A stretch of DNA of 64,000 nt from Fodinicurvata sp. EGI_FJ10296 (GCF_040712075.1 NZ_JBFCVL010000008.1:62001-126000); one strand, 5' to 3'; shown: positions 18,031 to 26,718, counted from the first letter of the stretch. Program-made: numbers and translations. The notes: generated by a model from the letters alone, not told the origin.

Positions 18031-18354
18031 TCACGGTTTCCTCAGTGACCGCACCGACCGGCTTGCTACTGCAGAACCGGCGATCGGCCACTCGTCAAGG
18101 TTTGCAGGGACGACGCTGCATACTGTCACCATAGTATGACCATGGTATGATAAGGGAGCGTAGGGTGTGCGGTGTGAACCTACCCATCCTGCAGTATGCC
18201 AAAACCGAATCCCAATGGTCGGAAAGCCGAAATCGCGGATTCGGGAGCGGGAACAAACCACGGGCGCGCGGAGATGTCTGAGCAATATTGAACACTTTCC
18301 CCAGACCGGCAACTTATTAGCATCCGAGCAGCCGGATTGAAAGGATCGACGACC
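18031..18354. promoter_or_regulatory. Divergent promoter region, desaturase / Crp-Fnr gene
   Basis: A 324-bp region less GC-rich than its neighbours. It contains ACCATGGT (18139-18146) flanked on both sides by TATG, a plausible regulator site, and an AATATT core near 18283. I see no clear canonical FNR box (TTGAT-N4-ATCAA) and no gene. Confidence 0.4.
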
Positions 18355-19038
18355 ATGCCGACAGACCCTGGCCGGGATTTCGATGCCAAAACGTTTCTTG
18401 CCAAGGTGGGGGACGGCCGCAGCGTTGCCGACTATCGAAAGGACGAGACCGTCTTTTCTCAGGGGGACGCCTGCGATGCGGTCTATTTCATCCAGCAGGG
18501 ACAGATCAAGATCAGCGTCGTGTCGGAACAGGGCAAGGAAGCCGTGGTCGCCATGCTCGGCCGGGACGATTTCTTCGGCGAAGGCTGTCTCGCCGGGCAG
18601 CATCAGCGCATCGCTACGGCCCGCGCCATGACCGAAGCCGTCGTAACCCGCATCGAGAAGGAGACCATTCTTCGCCTGATCCGGAACGATCCGGCGGTCT
18701 CGGAACTGTTCACCGCCCATCTGCTTGGCCGGGCGGCCCGGGTCGAGGCGGACCTCGTCGATCAGCTCTTCAATTCCAGCGAAAAGCGCCTGGCCCGGAC
18801 ACTGCTGCTACTCGCGAAATTCGGCCAGGAAGGAAAGCCCGAGCCGGTCATCGCGAAGATCAGCCAGGAGACGCTGGCCCAGATGATCGGAACGACACGG
18901 GCGCGGGTCAGCTATTTCATGAACAAATTCAGGAAGCTCGGCCTGATTTCGTACAATGGCGGGATCGAAGTGCACAGCTCGCTGTTGAACGTGATCCTCT
19001 ATGATCAGCCGCCCGATGATGTCTCTCCGGACTCCTGA
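18355..19038 (+). CDS. Crp/Fnr-family transcriptional regulator
   Basis: A 227-residue protein with an N-terminal cyclic-nucleotide-binding-like beta-roll (DAVYFIQQGQIKISVVSEQGKEAVV, FFGEGCLAG) and a C-terminal winged helix (KISQETLAQMIGTTRARVSYFMNKFRKLGLI). The N-terminus lacks the cysteine cluster of oxygen-sensing FNR, so it does not look like a 4Fe-4S sensor. The ligand is unknown; a nucleotide or a lipid-related signal is possible. The ATG at 18355 follows AAAGGA at 8-9 nt, preferred over a TTG at 18337. Divergent from the desaturase gene and convergent with the cobalamin-transport operon. Confidence 0.92.
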   Translation: MPTDPGRDFDAKTFLAKVGDGRSVADYRKDETVFSQGDACDAVYFIQQGQIKISVVSEQGKEAVVAMLGRDDFFGEGCLAGQHQRIATARAMTEAVVTRIEKETILRLIRNDPAVSELFTAHLLGRAARVEADLVDQLFNSSEKRLARTLLLLAKFGQEGKPEPVIAKISQETLAQMIGTTRARVSYFMNKFRKLGLISYNGGIEVHSSLLNVILYDQPPDDVSPDS

Positions 19039-19062
19039 ACCGCTTGCCGCCCCCGGCCGGAA

Positions 19063-19839
19063 TCAGGCCGTAGCCGCGAGCGGGAAAAACCGGATCTGCG
19101 GCACGCCGTCGCCCCCGGCGATCACGTCGGCCCCGACCTCGTAAACCTCGGCGATTCGCTCGGCGGTAAGCACTTCCGTCGGCGTCCCGGCGGCCACGAC
19201 CCGACCGTCGCTGAGCATGACGATCCGGTCGCAATAGCGCGCCGCCAGGTTCAAATCGTGCAGCGCCGCCAGCGCGGTCACGTCCAGACGCCGTATCAGC
19301 CCCAGAAGATCGAGCTGATAGCGGATATCCAGGTGATTGGTCGGTTCATCCAGGACCATGAACCGGGCGCGCTGCGCCAGGGCCCGCGCCATCAGCACGC
19401 GCTGCTTCTCACCCCCGGACAGACTCATGAATTGCCGGTGCCGCCGGTCGTGCATACTGACGAGATCAAGACAGCGATCAACGATCTGCTGATCCTCGGC
19501 CGTGTCTGAGTCGAACATCCCCTGGTGGGGATGCCGCCCCATGAGAACCAGTTCCCCGACGGTGAAATCGAATTCGCCCATGCGTTCCTGTGCGACGACG
19601 GCCACGCGCTGGGCAGTTTCCCGGGCGCTGAGGGCCCAGATATCCTCGCCATCAACGGTCACTCGGCCGGTGCGCGGCTTCAATACACGATAGATCGTGC
19701 GCAGCAGGCTCGATTTGCCGCTGCCGTTGGGACCGACCAATCCGACGAAGGTGCCGGACTCGACGTCGAGATCGACGGCGTCGACGATCCGCTGACCGTC
19801 GATGTCGATGGAGATATTCTGAGCAGAGACGCGGCTCAT
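19063..19839 (-). CDS. btuD: ABC transporter ATPase, BtuD/FecE type
   Basis: A 258-residue nucleotide-binding subunit. Walker A LVGPNGSGKSSLLRT, Q-loop VAVVAQE, signature LSGGEKQR, Walker B FMVLDEPTNHLD and switch ALHDLN are all intact. It powers the FecCD/BtuC-type permease encoded directly upstream (ATGA overlap at 19836-19839) and should act at the inner membrane with two copies per transporter. The cobalamin riboswitch heading this operon makes corrinoid uptake the likely role; FecE-type ATPases of iron-siderophore systems are very similar, so specificity rests on context. The ribosome site AAAGGGG precedes the ATG. Confidence 0.93.
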   Translation of the reverse strand: MSRVSAQNISIDIDGQRIVDAVDLDVESGTFVGLVGPNGSGKSSLLRTIYRVLKPRTGRVTVDGEDIWALSARETAQRVAVVAQERMGEFDFTVGELVLMGRHPHQGMFDSDTAEDQQIVDRCLDLVSMHDRRHRQFMSLSGGEKQRVLMARALAQRARFMVLDEPTNHLDIRYQLDLLGLIRRLDVTALAALHDLNLAARYCDRIVMLSDGRVVAAGTPTEVLTAERIAEVYEVGADVIAGGDGVPQIRFFPLAATA

Positions 19840-20948
19840 GACGTCCCCTTTGGCTGCCAGCGGCGCGTGGCGAGCATCCAGATGAAGAACGGCCCGCCGA
19901 GCAGCGCCGTGATGACACCGACCGGCAATTCGACCGGCGCGAATACCATCCGCGCGCCGACATCGACCCAGACCAGGAAGATCGCCCCGACCAGAATTGC
20001 CACCGGCACCACGCGCCGATGATCCGACCCTACCAGCATGCGCGCCATGTGCGGGATGACGAGGCCGACGAACCCGATCGCACCGCTGACCGCGACCATG
20101 ATTCCGGTCAGCAGCGACAGGACGACGAAAAGGACCCGCCGCAGGCTGTGGACGTCGACCCCCAGCGTCGCCGCCGTCTCGTCGCCCATCAGCAGGGCGT
20201 TCAGCGATCGCGCCGAAAATCGCAGATAGATGGTCCCGGCGATCAGAACAATGGCTGGCAGTCCCAGATCGGCCCATCGGGCGCCGCCGAGACTGCCCAG
20301 CAGCCACTCCATCGCCGCCCGCGCCAGTTCGCGGTTGTCCGATGTCAACACGATCAGACTGGTCAGGCCGGCAAGTGTATAGGAACACGCCATACCCGCC
20401 AGGATCAGCCGCAGCGGCGACATCTGGCCACCGGCATTCGCCACCAGAAAAACGAGGACGAAAGCGGCAATCGCGCCCAGAAAAGCACCGACGGAAACCC
20501 CGTAGAGCCCCAGCGCCGAAAGCCAGCCCAGACCCAGCACGGCCACCGCACCCACCGAAGCCCCGGATGAGATGCCCAGAATATAGGGGTCGGCCAGCGG
20601 GTTGCGCACCACGGCCTGCATCGCGACCCCGACCGCCGCCAATCCGGCGCCGACCACCGCCGCCAGCAGCACACGCGGCAAGCGCAGCATCATGACGATG
20701 TTGGCCTCGGCCGTGCTCCAGTCGCCTGCTTCGCCGGTGATCCTGGCCAGCGCGATCCGCCAGACCGTTGTCATCGGTACCTGGACCGGCCCGATCGTGA
20801 CCGCCAGTGTGATCGACAGAAACAACACAGCGGCGAGCGCCGGCACGACGAACGAGATCGGGACAGTCTGGACACGCGCCCACGCCGGGCGCCCCGCTGC
20901 CGGTGTCTGTGCCGCCGTTGTCGGTGCTGCCGCCGTTCCTGCGGTCAC
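19836..20948 (-). CDS. btuC: FecCD/BtuC-type ABC transporter permease
   Basis: A 370-residue inner-membrane permease. After a ~35-residue Ala/Pro-rich tail, about ten helices follow. Conserved FecCD marks are RLPRVLLAAVVGAGLAAVG, MQAVVRNPLADPYILGIS(S)GA, the cytoplasmic coupling region LNALLMGDETAATLGVDV, and GxIGFVGLVIPHMAR. The GTG start at 20946-20948 overlaps the TGA of the binding-protein gene, and its own end overlaps the ATPase start, so all three are translationally coupled. Predicted substrate is cobalamin or a precursor, inferred from the riboswitch. Confidence 0.94.
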   Translation of the reverse strand: MTAGTAAAPTTAAQTPAAGRPAWARVQTVPISFVVPALAAVLFLSITLAVTIGPVQVPMTTVWRIALARITGEAGDWSTAEANIVMMLRLPRVLLAAVVGAGLAAVGVAMQAVVRNPLADPYILGISSGASVGAVAVLGLGWLSALGLYGVSVGAFLGAIAAFVLVFLVANAGGQMSPLRLILAGMACSYTLAGLTSLIVLTSDNRELARAAMEWLLGSLGGARWADLGLPAIVLIAGTIYLRFSARSLNALLMGDETAATLGVDVHSLRRVLFVVLSLLTGIMVAVSGAIGFVGLVIPHMARMLVGSDHRRVVPVAILVGAIFLVWVDVGARMVFAPVELPVGVITALLGGPFFIWMLATRRWQPKGTS

Positions 20949-21913
20949 CGGAACAGGTCCGGATAGAAGCCCTCGGCAAGGGTGCGCACTGCATCGGCAT
21001 TGCGCACGCCTTCGAATGCGCCGGGAAGCGGCAGCACAACGAAGCGGTCGTTTTCTATGGCGGGAATACTCGCCAATGCCGGGCGGTCCTTGAGCATGGC
21101 GATCTTGGCTTCGGCGCTGGTCTCGCCATAGTCGTTGATTACGATGACCTCCGGATTGCGCACGACAGCCTCTTCCCAGCTCACCATGGCCCAGGTGTCA
21201 TCGATGTCGTCGAAAATGTTGCGGCCGCCGGCAAGCTCGATCAACGCGGTCTGAAGCGCCTGTCCGGTAGTGTAGATGCCGTCATGACCGCTGTCGTAAA
21301 CCAGAACGTCGACGGGGTCCGCTACCTCGGCGAGCGTTGCCTGCACCGCGCTGATTTCTCCTTCGATGCTGTCGATCAGCGCCGTCGCGCGCGGCTGAAC
21401 ATCGAATATCAGTCCCAGATTTCGGATATCCTCGTATACGTCGTCCATCGTCGCGCCGTGGATCACGGTGCCCTTGACGACATAGGCGTTTATGCCGACA
21501 GCACCGAGGCGCTCGACCGAACCGACAGCCGTGTCGCGATAGGCACTGTCGCGGCCATAGGTAAAGTCGGCGCCGGCCCCGAGCAGGACTTCCAGCGATG
21601 GATAGCCGGTACCGTCGGAAAGCACCGGGACTTCGTCATAGGCGGCTTCGAGCGGTTCAAGTACGGGATAGTTCATATAGGCGGTGCCGACCATCCGGTC
21701 GCCGAGACCGAGCGTCAGCATCAGCTCGGTCGTATGGCCGTTGAGGCTGACCGCCCGTTCCGGCGGTGCGTCGATGATCAAGGTATGATCGCCGTTCTGG
21801 ATGGTGACCGGGTAGTCGGTTTCCTGCGCGTCGGCGGGCACGGCGGCAGAGATGGCAATGGTGAGAGCGCCGGCACCGATAGCGGCCAACCCGGCCATGG
21901 AACCTGAGGACAT
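20945..21913 (-). CDS. btuF: Periplasmic corrinoid-type substrate-binding protein (BtuF/FepB family)
   Basis: About 322 residues. A Sec signal peptide (MSSGSMAGLAAIGAG, cleavage near ADA-Q) is followed by a class III binding fold. Typical segments are RAVSLNGHTTELMLTLGLGDRMVGTAY, PSLEVLLGAGADFTYG, and a long linking helix. It would deliver a metal-chelate ligand to the permease encoded next (GTGA overlap). Start choice: ATG at 21911-21913 has GGAGA at 8-nt spacing, better than the ATG seven codons upstream, which has none. It follows the ferredoxin-like gene after about 60 bp on the same strand, under the same riboswitch. Cobalamin versus cobinamide or siderophore cannot be separated by sequence alone. 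Confidence 0.9.
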   Translation of the reverse strand: MSSGSMAGLAAIGAGALTIAISAAVPADAQETDYPVTIQNGDHTLIIDAPPERAVSLNGHTTELMLTLGLGDRMVGTAYMNYPVLEPLEAAYDEVPVLSDGTGYPSLEVLLGAGADFTYGRDSAYRDTAVGSVERLGAVGINAYVVKGTVIHGATMDDVYEDIRNLGLIFDVQPRATALIDSIEGEISAVQATLAEVADPVDVLVYDSGHDGIYTTGQALQTALIELAGGRNIFDDIDDTWAMVSWEEAVVRNPEVIVINDYGETSAEAKIAMLKDRPALASIPAIENDRFVVLPLPGAFEGVRNADAVRTLAEGFYPDLFR

Positions 21914-21976
21914 GGAAGGTATCTCCGTCAGCATTCGATTGAAGAATGAAAATGAATTGTTCGGGTGTCGGCTGGA

Positions 21977-22795
21977 TCACCGGACCGGCACTGTCGCCGG
22001 TGTCGCCGGTGTCGCCGCCCGGATCGCCGCCCGTCCCGTCTCTGGCGGCTGCGCGGCTGGCTCCGGCGGCGGCACTGTATGGATCAGAAGATCGTCCAGC
22101 GACTCTCCCGCCACCAGAACCCGCGAAACGAACCGTTCCACCGATTGCTGATCAGGCAGACGATACCACTCGCCGCGCGGATAAACGGCCACGATAGGGC
22201 CCCGATTGCAGGGAAAAAGACAGCCGGTCGTTGCAAGCAGGCAGTCCCGGTCGGCACCAGCCGCTATCAGCGCCTCCTTCAGCATCGTGCGGAGATCAGC
22301 GGCATCGCGAAAATGGCAGCGCGGGCCCGAGCACACCAGCAGGTGATGCTTGAACGCCGGTGGCTCCTGCCAGCCGGGCTTGCCAAGCCGTGCTTCGGCG
22401 GGATCGATCCGCCTTGCCGTTTCGCCAGCGGTCGCGACGTCGCTTATGACGCCGGCCATGACGGCCTCGCTGCCACTCTGATCGTCGCCAAGCAGTACCC
22501 GGGGACAGCGGTCCGCCCTGTGCTCCCGCTCCTGCAGCCAGTGTGCGAGTGCGCCTGGCAGCCATGCGGCCAGACTTTGGGAGAACGGCAGGCCCAGCGG
22601 CTGGACCAGGATGACACCGTGGCCCTCCGCTGCAACGTCGTCCAGCACCCGGCCCAGCGCCTGCCCGGTCCCCTGCAGTCGGACCAGCCGCCATGGCGGC
22701 CCCCCGGCGGCATCGATGGACGCGGCGAGTCGGCGCTGTTGTGCTGAATTCAGGTGAAGTTCGTTGATTGTATAGATTATGGCGTCAGGCTGCAT
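21977..22795 (-). CDS. CbiX-like / thioredoxin-fold (2Fe-2S) ferredoxin fusion
   Basis: A 272-residue cytosolic protein, first gene after the cobalamin riboswitch. The C-terminal part (about 148-235) is a (2Fe-2S) thioredoxin-like ferredoxin: C155-x4-C160 in LLVCSGPRC and C192-x3-C196 in TTGCLFPC. The N-terminal part (1-125) looks like a divergent CbiX/chelatase-like alpha/beta domain (AIIYTINE, VILVQPLGLPFS, RCPRVLLGDD), but that assignment is tentative. A Pro/Ala-rich tail ends the protein. Role is inferred: cobalt chelation or redox handling in corrinoid biosynthesis or salvage. The ATG at 22793-22795 follows GAGAGGG. That ribosome site lies inside a hairpin that the riboswitch may control. 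Confidence 0.8.
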   Translation of the reverse strand: MQPDAIIYTINELHLNSAQQRRLAASIDAAGGPPWRLVRLQGTGQALGRVLDDVAAEGHGVILVQPLGLPFSQSLAAWLPGALAHWLQEREHRADRCPRVLLGDDQSGSEAVMAGVISDVATAGETARRIDPAEARLGKPGWQEPPAFKHHLLVCSGPRCHFRDAADLRTMLKEALIAAGADRDCLLATTGCLFPCNRGPIVAVYPRGEWYRLPDQQSVERFVSRVLVAGESLDDLLIHTVPPPEPAAQPPETGRAAIRAATPATPATVPVR

Positions 22796-22801
22796 TTCCC
22801 T

Positions 22802-22818
22802 CTCTCCTGTCAGGAGAG
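22802..22818 (-). promoter_or_regulatory. Hairpin occluding the ribosome site of the riboswitch operon
   Basis: CTCTCCTG and CAGGAGAG form perfect 8-bp arms around a single base, 7 bases upstream of the ATG at 22795. On the RNA the distal arm overlaps the purine-rich ribosome site (GGAGAGAGGG). This is a textbook sequestering hairpin. A competing pair, CCTGCCG at 22911-22917 with CGGCAGG at 22871-22877, could connect ligand binding to its formation. Confidence 0.6.
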
Positions 22819-22910
22819 GGCCACACAAAGCCATCGGCCACGAATGTCGATTCGCGAGTCATTACTGCCCCCTGCCGGAACCCCTCGTCCGGCGCAATGG
22901 TCCTGGGTCG

Positions 22911-23069
22911 CGGCAGGTCTCCTGGCTTGCGGTTCGAACGTGGCGCTGCCGCCTTCCCGGCTCGATCGGCCAGTGGCGTTGGCAGCGGCACTCACCGCTC
23001 ACAGTTGCGAGGGCAGCCACGGCATTGTCCCCTGATGGGTAATCCGCACCGTGTTCCCTATTAATCCGT
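22911..23069 (-). ncRNA. Cobalamin (adenosylcobalamin) riboswitch
   Basis: On the minus strand the conserved landmarks occur in order: AATAGGGAA near 23056-23064; GGGGAC followed by GCTGCCCTCGCAACTGTGAG, close to the consensus GCTGCCCCCGCAACTGTAAG; the GCCACTG core; CGGGAAGGC; and the B12 box AGCCAGGAGACCTGCC ending at about 22912. The RNA lies 115 bases upstream of the first gene of the ferredoxin/BtuFCD-like operon. Binding of B12 should lower expression, probably through the hairpin over the ribosome site. Confidence 0.96.
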
Positions 23070-23222
23070 CCCAATGGCGGAACCGCGACAGGCCCAGACT
23101 TACCTGAGAGCGGTTCTGCGGGCAAGCGCCGCGTTCGCCGGCATCCACCTTCGGGGTGGCCGCGCAATCGGGCATTGCAATAAGGCAAAGGATTCGCATA
23201 TTAGTTTAATTTGAGGAAAATT

Positions 23223-23285
23223 ATGCTCAACAGCACGGAGGGGGCGGCCGCCGTGCGATCATCATTGCAACCCAACAACACCTAG
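23223..23285 (+). CDS. Possible 20-aa small ORF upstream of tpsB
   Basis: ATG with GAGGA six to seven bases upstream opens a 20-codon frame (MLNSTEGAAAV...) that ends in TAG, between the riboswitch leader and the TpsB gene. The ribosome site is better than average, but the peptide matches nothing I recognise. It could be a leader peptide or chance. Confidence 0.25.
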   Translation: MLNSTEGAAAVRSSLQPNNT

Positions 23286-23366
23286 GGGCGAATATCCATC
23301 GGCAGACCCCTTGTATTCCTGTACTGGAACGCTGCTATCGGACCACCGCCCAGCCGGAGCCGTCGA

Positions 23367-25046
23367 ATGAGTCAGAATGGTTTTGGCCGCCGAATCCGCC
23401 CACTCGGGGGGCTGGCGGCGTCCGGCATGGCACTGGTCGCGGCCGGATCTCTGGCGATGTCCGCTTCCGCCCAACCGCTGCAGGCGCGGCCCGACGCCGG
23501 AACACTGCTGCGCGACGGACTGCAAACGGAACCAGCCCACCCTGAATCTGAAATCGACGACCATCAAACCCCCGATTCCAGCCCCCCCGACTCTCACGCG
23601 CCCACCTCTCCAGCAGGCCAGTCCACCGACCGGGCGCGAATTGCAATCACCTCGATCTCGATCGCCGGCAATAGCGTCTTCGACGACCAGACGCTGCTGG
23701 CGGAACTGGAAGGCTATCAGCATCGGCGATACGAGCTTGCGGGCCTGCAAGCCCTGGCCGGCCAGATTGCCGCCCATTACCGCGACAACGGCTATCCGTT
23801 CGTTCGTGCGATGCTGCCACCACAGGAAATCGGCGACGGCAGCCTGACGATCGAGGTCGTTGAAGGCCGGTATGGGCAGGTACGCGCCACCGGGGACGAC
23901 GCGGCGCTCGCCCGCGCGGCCCAACGTTATCTGGACGGCCTGAGACCGGGCGCCGTCATTGCCGAAACCGGCCTGGAGCGGGCAACGCGGATTCTCGACG
24001 ACCTGCCGGGAATGGATATCGCGCCGGTGCTGCGGCCCGGCCAGTCACCGGGTACCGGCGATCTGGAGGTCGAGGTCGAACCCGGCCGCCGCTGGGCCGC
24101 CGTTGTCTCCGCCGACAATTACGGCAACCGCTATTCGGGTCCCCATCGGGCACGCATCGCACTGACCGCCAACAGGCTATTGATGGTTGGCGACGAAATC
24201 GCCTTTTCGGCCGTCTATACCGACGAAGACCTTTGGCTCGGGAGTCTCGACTATAGTGTGCCGGTAGGGATCTCGGGCCTCAGGGCGTCGGCCGGGTTCG
24301 CCCGCACCGAATATCGGCTGGGCGACACATTCAGCGGATTCACCGGCACCGCGACCGTTGGCTCGTTGGGGCTGAGCCATCCCGTCATCCGGCGCCAGTC
24401 CGGCAATCTGACGGTTTCGGCAGAAGCACGCTACAAGGTCCTGGAGGACCAGCTCTTCGGTCGCACTTTCGACCGCAAGGACGCCTATACCGGAACGCTG
24501 GGATTGACTTTCGATCGGCGCGACCGGATGGCGGGCGGCGGCGTCACCTACGGCGGCCTGTCCGCGACCGGCGGCGTCATCGACAACAAGCTGCCGGGAC
24601 GCGACGGCGGGGCCTTCCTCAAACTGAACGGCAGAGTGGCACGGCTGCAGCACCTGCCCGGCCGGTTCTCGCTGCAGGGTTCCGTCCGATTTCAGGCCGG
24701 CGATGACCTGGATGGATCGGAGAGCTTCTCCCTCGGCGGACCGAACGCCGTCCGCAGTCACCCGGCGGGCGAAGCATCGGCCAGTGCCGGAATCCTCGGG
24801 CGGACCGAGTTGCGTTATACCATGGAGACTCTTGCACCGTACCTGTTCGCCGATTTCGGCCACAGCACGGGCCTGGGTTCGGGGAGCCCCCGCAGCCTGG
24901 CGGGCGCCGGCTTTGGCATCCGGGCAACCCACGAAAGCGGCATCGAAGCAGACGCCGCCGTCGCCTGGCAGATCGGGAGCGACGATGCCGTCTCTGATGA
25001 CCGTCAGCATCCACGTGTGTGGCTGTCGGTACGCTATCGGTTCTGA
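23367..25046 (+). CDS. TpsB/ShlB-type outer-membrane transporter (two-partner secretion)
   Basis: A 559-residue outer-membrane protein. After the signal peptide (about 1-36, ending SASA-Q) and a Pro/Asp-rich linker come a POTRA domain (RIAITSISIAGNSVFDDQTLLAEL, HYRDNGYPFVRAMLPPQEI) and a second POTRA-like segment with LTIEVVEGRYG. The 16-strand barrel of ~310 residues ends in RYRF with the terminal Phe. The loop-6 motif of the Omp85 family appears as FSLGGPNAVRSHPAGEA (VRGY/F position modified to VRSH). It would secrete a large TpsA exoprotein, but none lies nearby. The start ATG follows GGAG with 7-nt spacing. Confidence 0.9.
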   Translation: MSQNGFGRRIRPLGGLAASGMALVAAGSLAMSASAQPLQARPDAGTLLRDGLQTEPAHPESEIDDHQTPDSSPPDSHAPTSPAGQSTDRARIAITSISIAGNSVFDDQTLLAELEGYQHRRYELAGLQALAGQIAAHYRDNGYPFVRAMLPPQEIGDGSLTIEVVEGRYGQVRATGDDAALARAAQRYLDGLRPGAVIAETGLERATRILDDLPGMDIAPVLRPGQSPGTGDLEVEVEPGRRWAAVVSADNYGNRYSGPHRARIALTANRLLMVGDEIAFSAVYTDEDLWLGSLDYSVPVGISGLRASAGFARTEYRLGDTFSGFTGTATVGSLGLSHPVIRRQSGNLTVSAEARYKVLEDQLFGRTFDRKDAYTGTLGLTFDRRDRMAGGGVTYGGLSATGGVIDNKLPGRDGGAFLKLNGRVARLQHLPGRFSLQGSVRFQAGDDLDGSESFSLGGPNAVRSHPAGEASASAGILGRTELRYTMETLAPYLFADFGHSTGLGSGSPRSLAGAGFGIRATHESGIEADAAVAWQIGSDDAVSDDRQHPRVWLSVRYRF

Positions 25047-25228
25047 CCGCGCATTGCGCCCGACGGCAGCGGCGCTTGCCGGAATTTCCCACAATGGACC
25101 CAAATTCCACGTCAAATGTTCATCAAGAGGGCGTGAATCACTGCTGATCGACGGCTACCATTGGCGAAAGGCGCGCGCCCGGTCGTCAACATGAGCAGCG
25201 CTCTTCGATTTCTGCTGGAGCCGGCGTA

Positions 25229-26524
25229 ATGAATATATTGATGGTCACGAATTCGTTTGCCCCATTGGTCAGCGGGGTCGCCCGCTCGGTAGCGGATTAT
25301 GCCCGAGAGTATCGCCACCGGGGACACGGGGTGCTCGTCGTCGCGCCGGAATTCGATAACCAATCCGAGGACGAAGCCGGCGTCATGCGCCTGCCCGCCA
25401 TTCAGCATTTCAACGGCAGCGATTTCTCCGTCGCACTGCCGTTCTCACGCCTTGTCAGATCCGAGATCGACGAATTCCGGCCGCAGATCGTCCATTCACA
25501 CCATCCGTTCCTGCTGGGCGCGACCGCGGTCCGCATCGCCCACCATTTCGACTGCCCGCTGGTCTTTACCCATCACACCATGTACGAGCAGTACACGCAC
25601 TATGTTCCCGGCGATTCGCCGCCCCTGAAAAGGTTCGTCATCGATCTCGCCACCCATTACGCCAATCTCTGCGATCAGGTAATCGCGCCGAGCGAGAGCA
25701 TCGCGGCGATCCTTCACCGCCGCGGCGTCCACACACCGGTGGACGTCGTTCCGACGGGAATTCGAGTGCGGGACTTCGCCGACGGGGACGGCGCGCAGTT
25801 CCGCAAGGCGTATGCCATTCCCGAGGATGCGCCCGTATTCGGCCATGTCGGAAGACTGGCGCCGGAGAAAAATCTGGGTTTCCTGTCCAGAGCCGTCGCC
25901 CTGGTTCTCGCCAACCACCCCGATGCCCATTTTCTGGTCGTCGGCTCCGGCCCGAGCCGTGTTGAACTGGAACGCCTTTTCAGCGAGCGGGGGCTGTCGG
26001 GACGTGTTCATGCGACCGGCACGCTCGAAGGCAGAAAGCTGGCCGACGCCTATCACGCCATGGATGCGTTCGTCTTCGCATCGTCGAGCGAGACGCAGGG
26101 GCTCGTCCTGGTCGAAGCGATGGCCGCCCGGCTGCCGGTCATCGCCATCGACGGCACAGGCGTCCGGGAAACCGTCGTCGATCAATACAATGGCCGCCTT
26201 GTTCCCGATGACGTGAGCGAGCAGGACTTCGCCGACGCGATGAAATGGCTTCTGGCGCAACCGCCGGCCGAGCGCAATCGCCTTTCAAACGGCGCTTTCG
26301 AAACGGCAGACCGGCTGTCGATCGAACGGTCGGCGGCGCGCTGTCTGGAGCTTTATCATCGGCTCCTGGACCGCGACGGCAGCGATCGGAATGCCGAGGC
26401 CTATCGGCTCTGGGCAGCGACGCGGCGCCGCGTGGCCACCGAATGGGCCTTGTTGCGAAGCCTATCGGAATCGATGCAGTCGGCGCTTCAATCGCGTCAG
26501 TTCACCCATGATGATGAACCGTGA
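25229..26524 (+). CDS. Glycosyltransferase family 4
   Basis: A 431-residue GT-B fold retaining glycosyltransferase. The N-terminal loop NSFAPLVSGVARS, the sequence HSHHPFLLG and the acceptor-side segment HHTMYEQYTHYVP are typical of GT4 enzymes acting on lipid acceptors (diacylglycerol or phosphatidylinositol). The donor-binding half has GRLAPEKNLGFL, VVGSGPSR and the E-x7-E motif SSSETQGLVLVEAMA. No signal peptide; probably peripheral on the inner membrane. The C-terminal tail (about 380-431) is charged and helical. A small membrane peptide gene follows at 26632. Exact sugar and lipid are not predictable. Confidence 0.9.
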   Translation: MNILMVTNSFAPLVSGVARSVADYAREYRHRGHGVLVVAPEFDNQSEDEAGVMRLPAIQHFNGSDFSVALPFSRLVRSEIDEFRPQIVHSHHPFLLGATAVRIAHHFDCPLVFTHHTMYEQYTHYVPGDSPPLKRFVIDLATHYANLCDQVIAPSESIAAILHRRGVHTPVDVVPTGIRVRDFADGDGAQFRKAYAIPEDAPVFGHVGRLAPEKNLGFLSRAVALVLANHPDAHFLVVGSGPSRVELERLFSERGLSGRVHATGTLEGRKLADAYHAMDAFVFASSSETQGLVLVEAMAARLPVIAIDGTGVRETVVDQYNGRLVPDDVSEQDFADAMKWLLAQPPAERNRLSNGAFETADRLSIERSAARCLELYHRLLDRDGSDRNAEAYRLWAATRRRVATEWALLRSLSESMQSALQSRQFTHDDEP

Positions 26525-26631
26525 GGCGGAACCGTGCGCCGCTGCAACAGTTAGGAGCAGGACCGGAGGCGGGAACGACCCGAAAGGGCGAAACGGTCTC
26601 CGCCGCATGACGCCAATCGGAGGTCGCAGAA

Positions 26632-26718
26632 TTGTTCAAATTTATCGGCGGTACGGCCCTGATCATCTTTCTGATCGGCCTTCTTGTGGTAATCGGAATC
26701 CTTTCTCTGATTTTCTGA
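26632..26718 (+). CDS. Small single-helix membrane protein (28 aa)
   Basis: TTG start with CGGAGGT seven bases upstream, followed by 28 codons ending in TGA. The peptide begins FKFIGG, then nearly 20 hydrophobic residues (ALIIFLIGLLVVIGIL), and ends SLIF. A very strong ribosome site in front of an almost purely hydrophobic reading frame makes a real small membrane protein likely. It lies 107 bp downstream of the GT4 gene on the same strand and may be co-transcribed with it. No function assigned. Confidence 0.6.
   Translation: MFKFIGGTALIIFLIGLLVVIGILSLIF

Noticed and set aside
22925-22940. tRNA T-loop-like GGTTCGAA
   Set aside because: It is inside the cobalamin riboswitch, and no acceptor stem or anticodon arm can be built around it.
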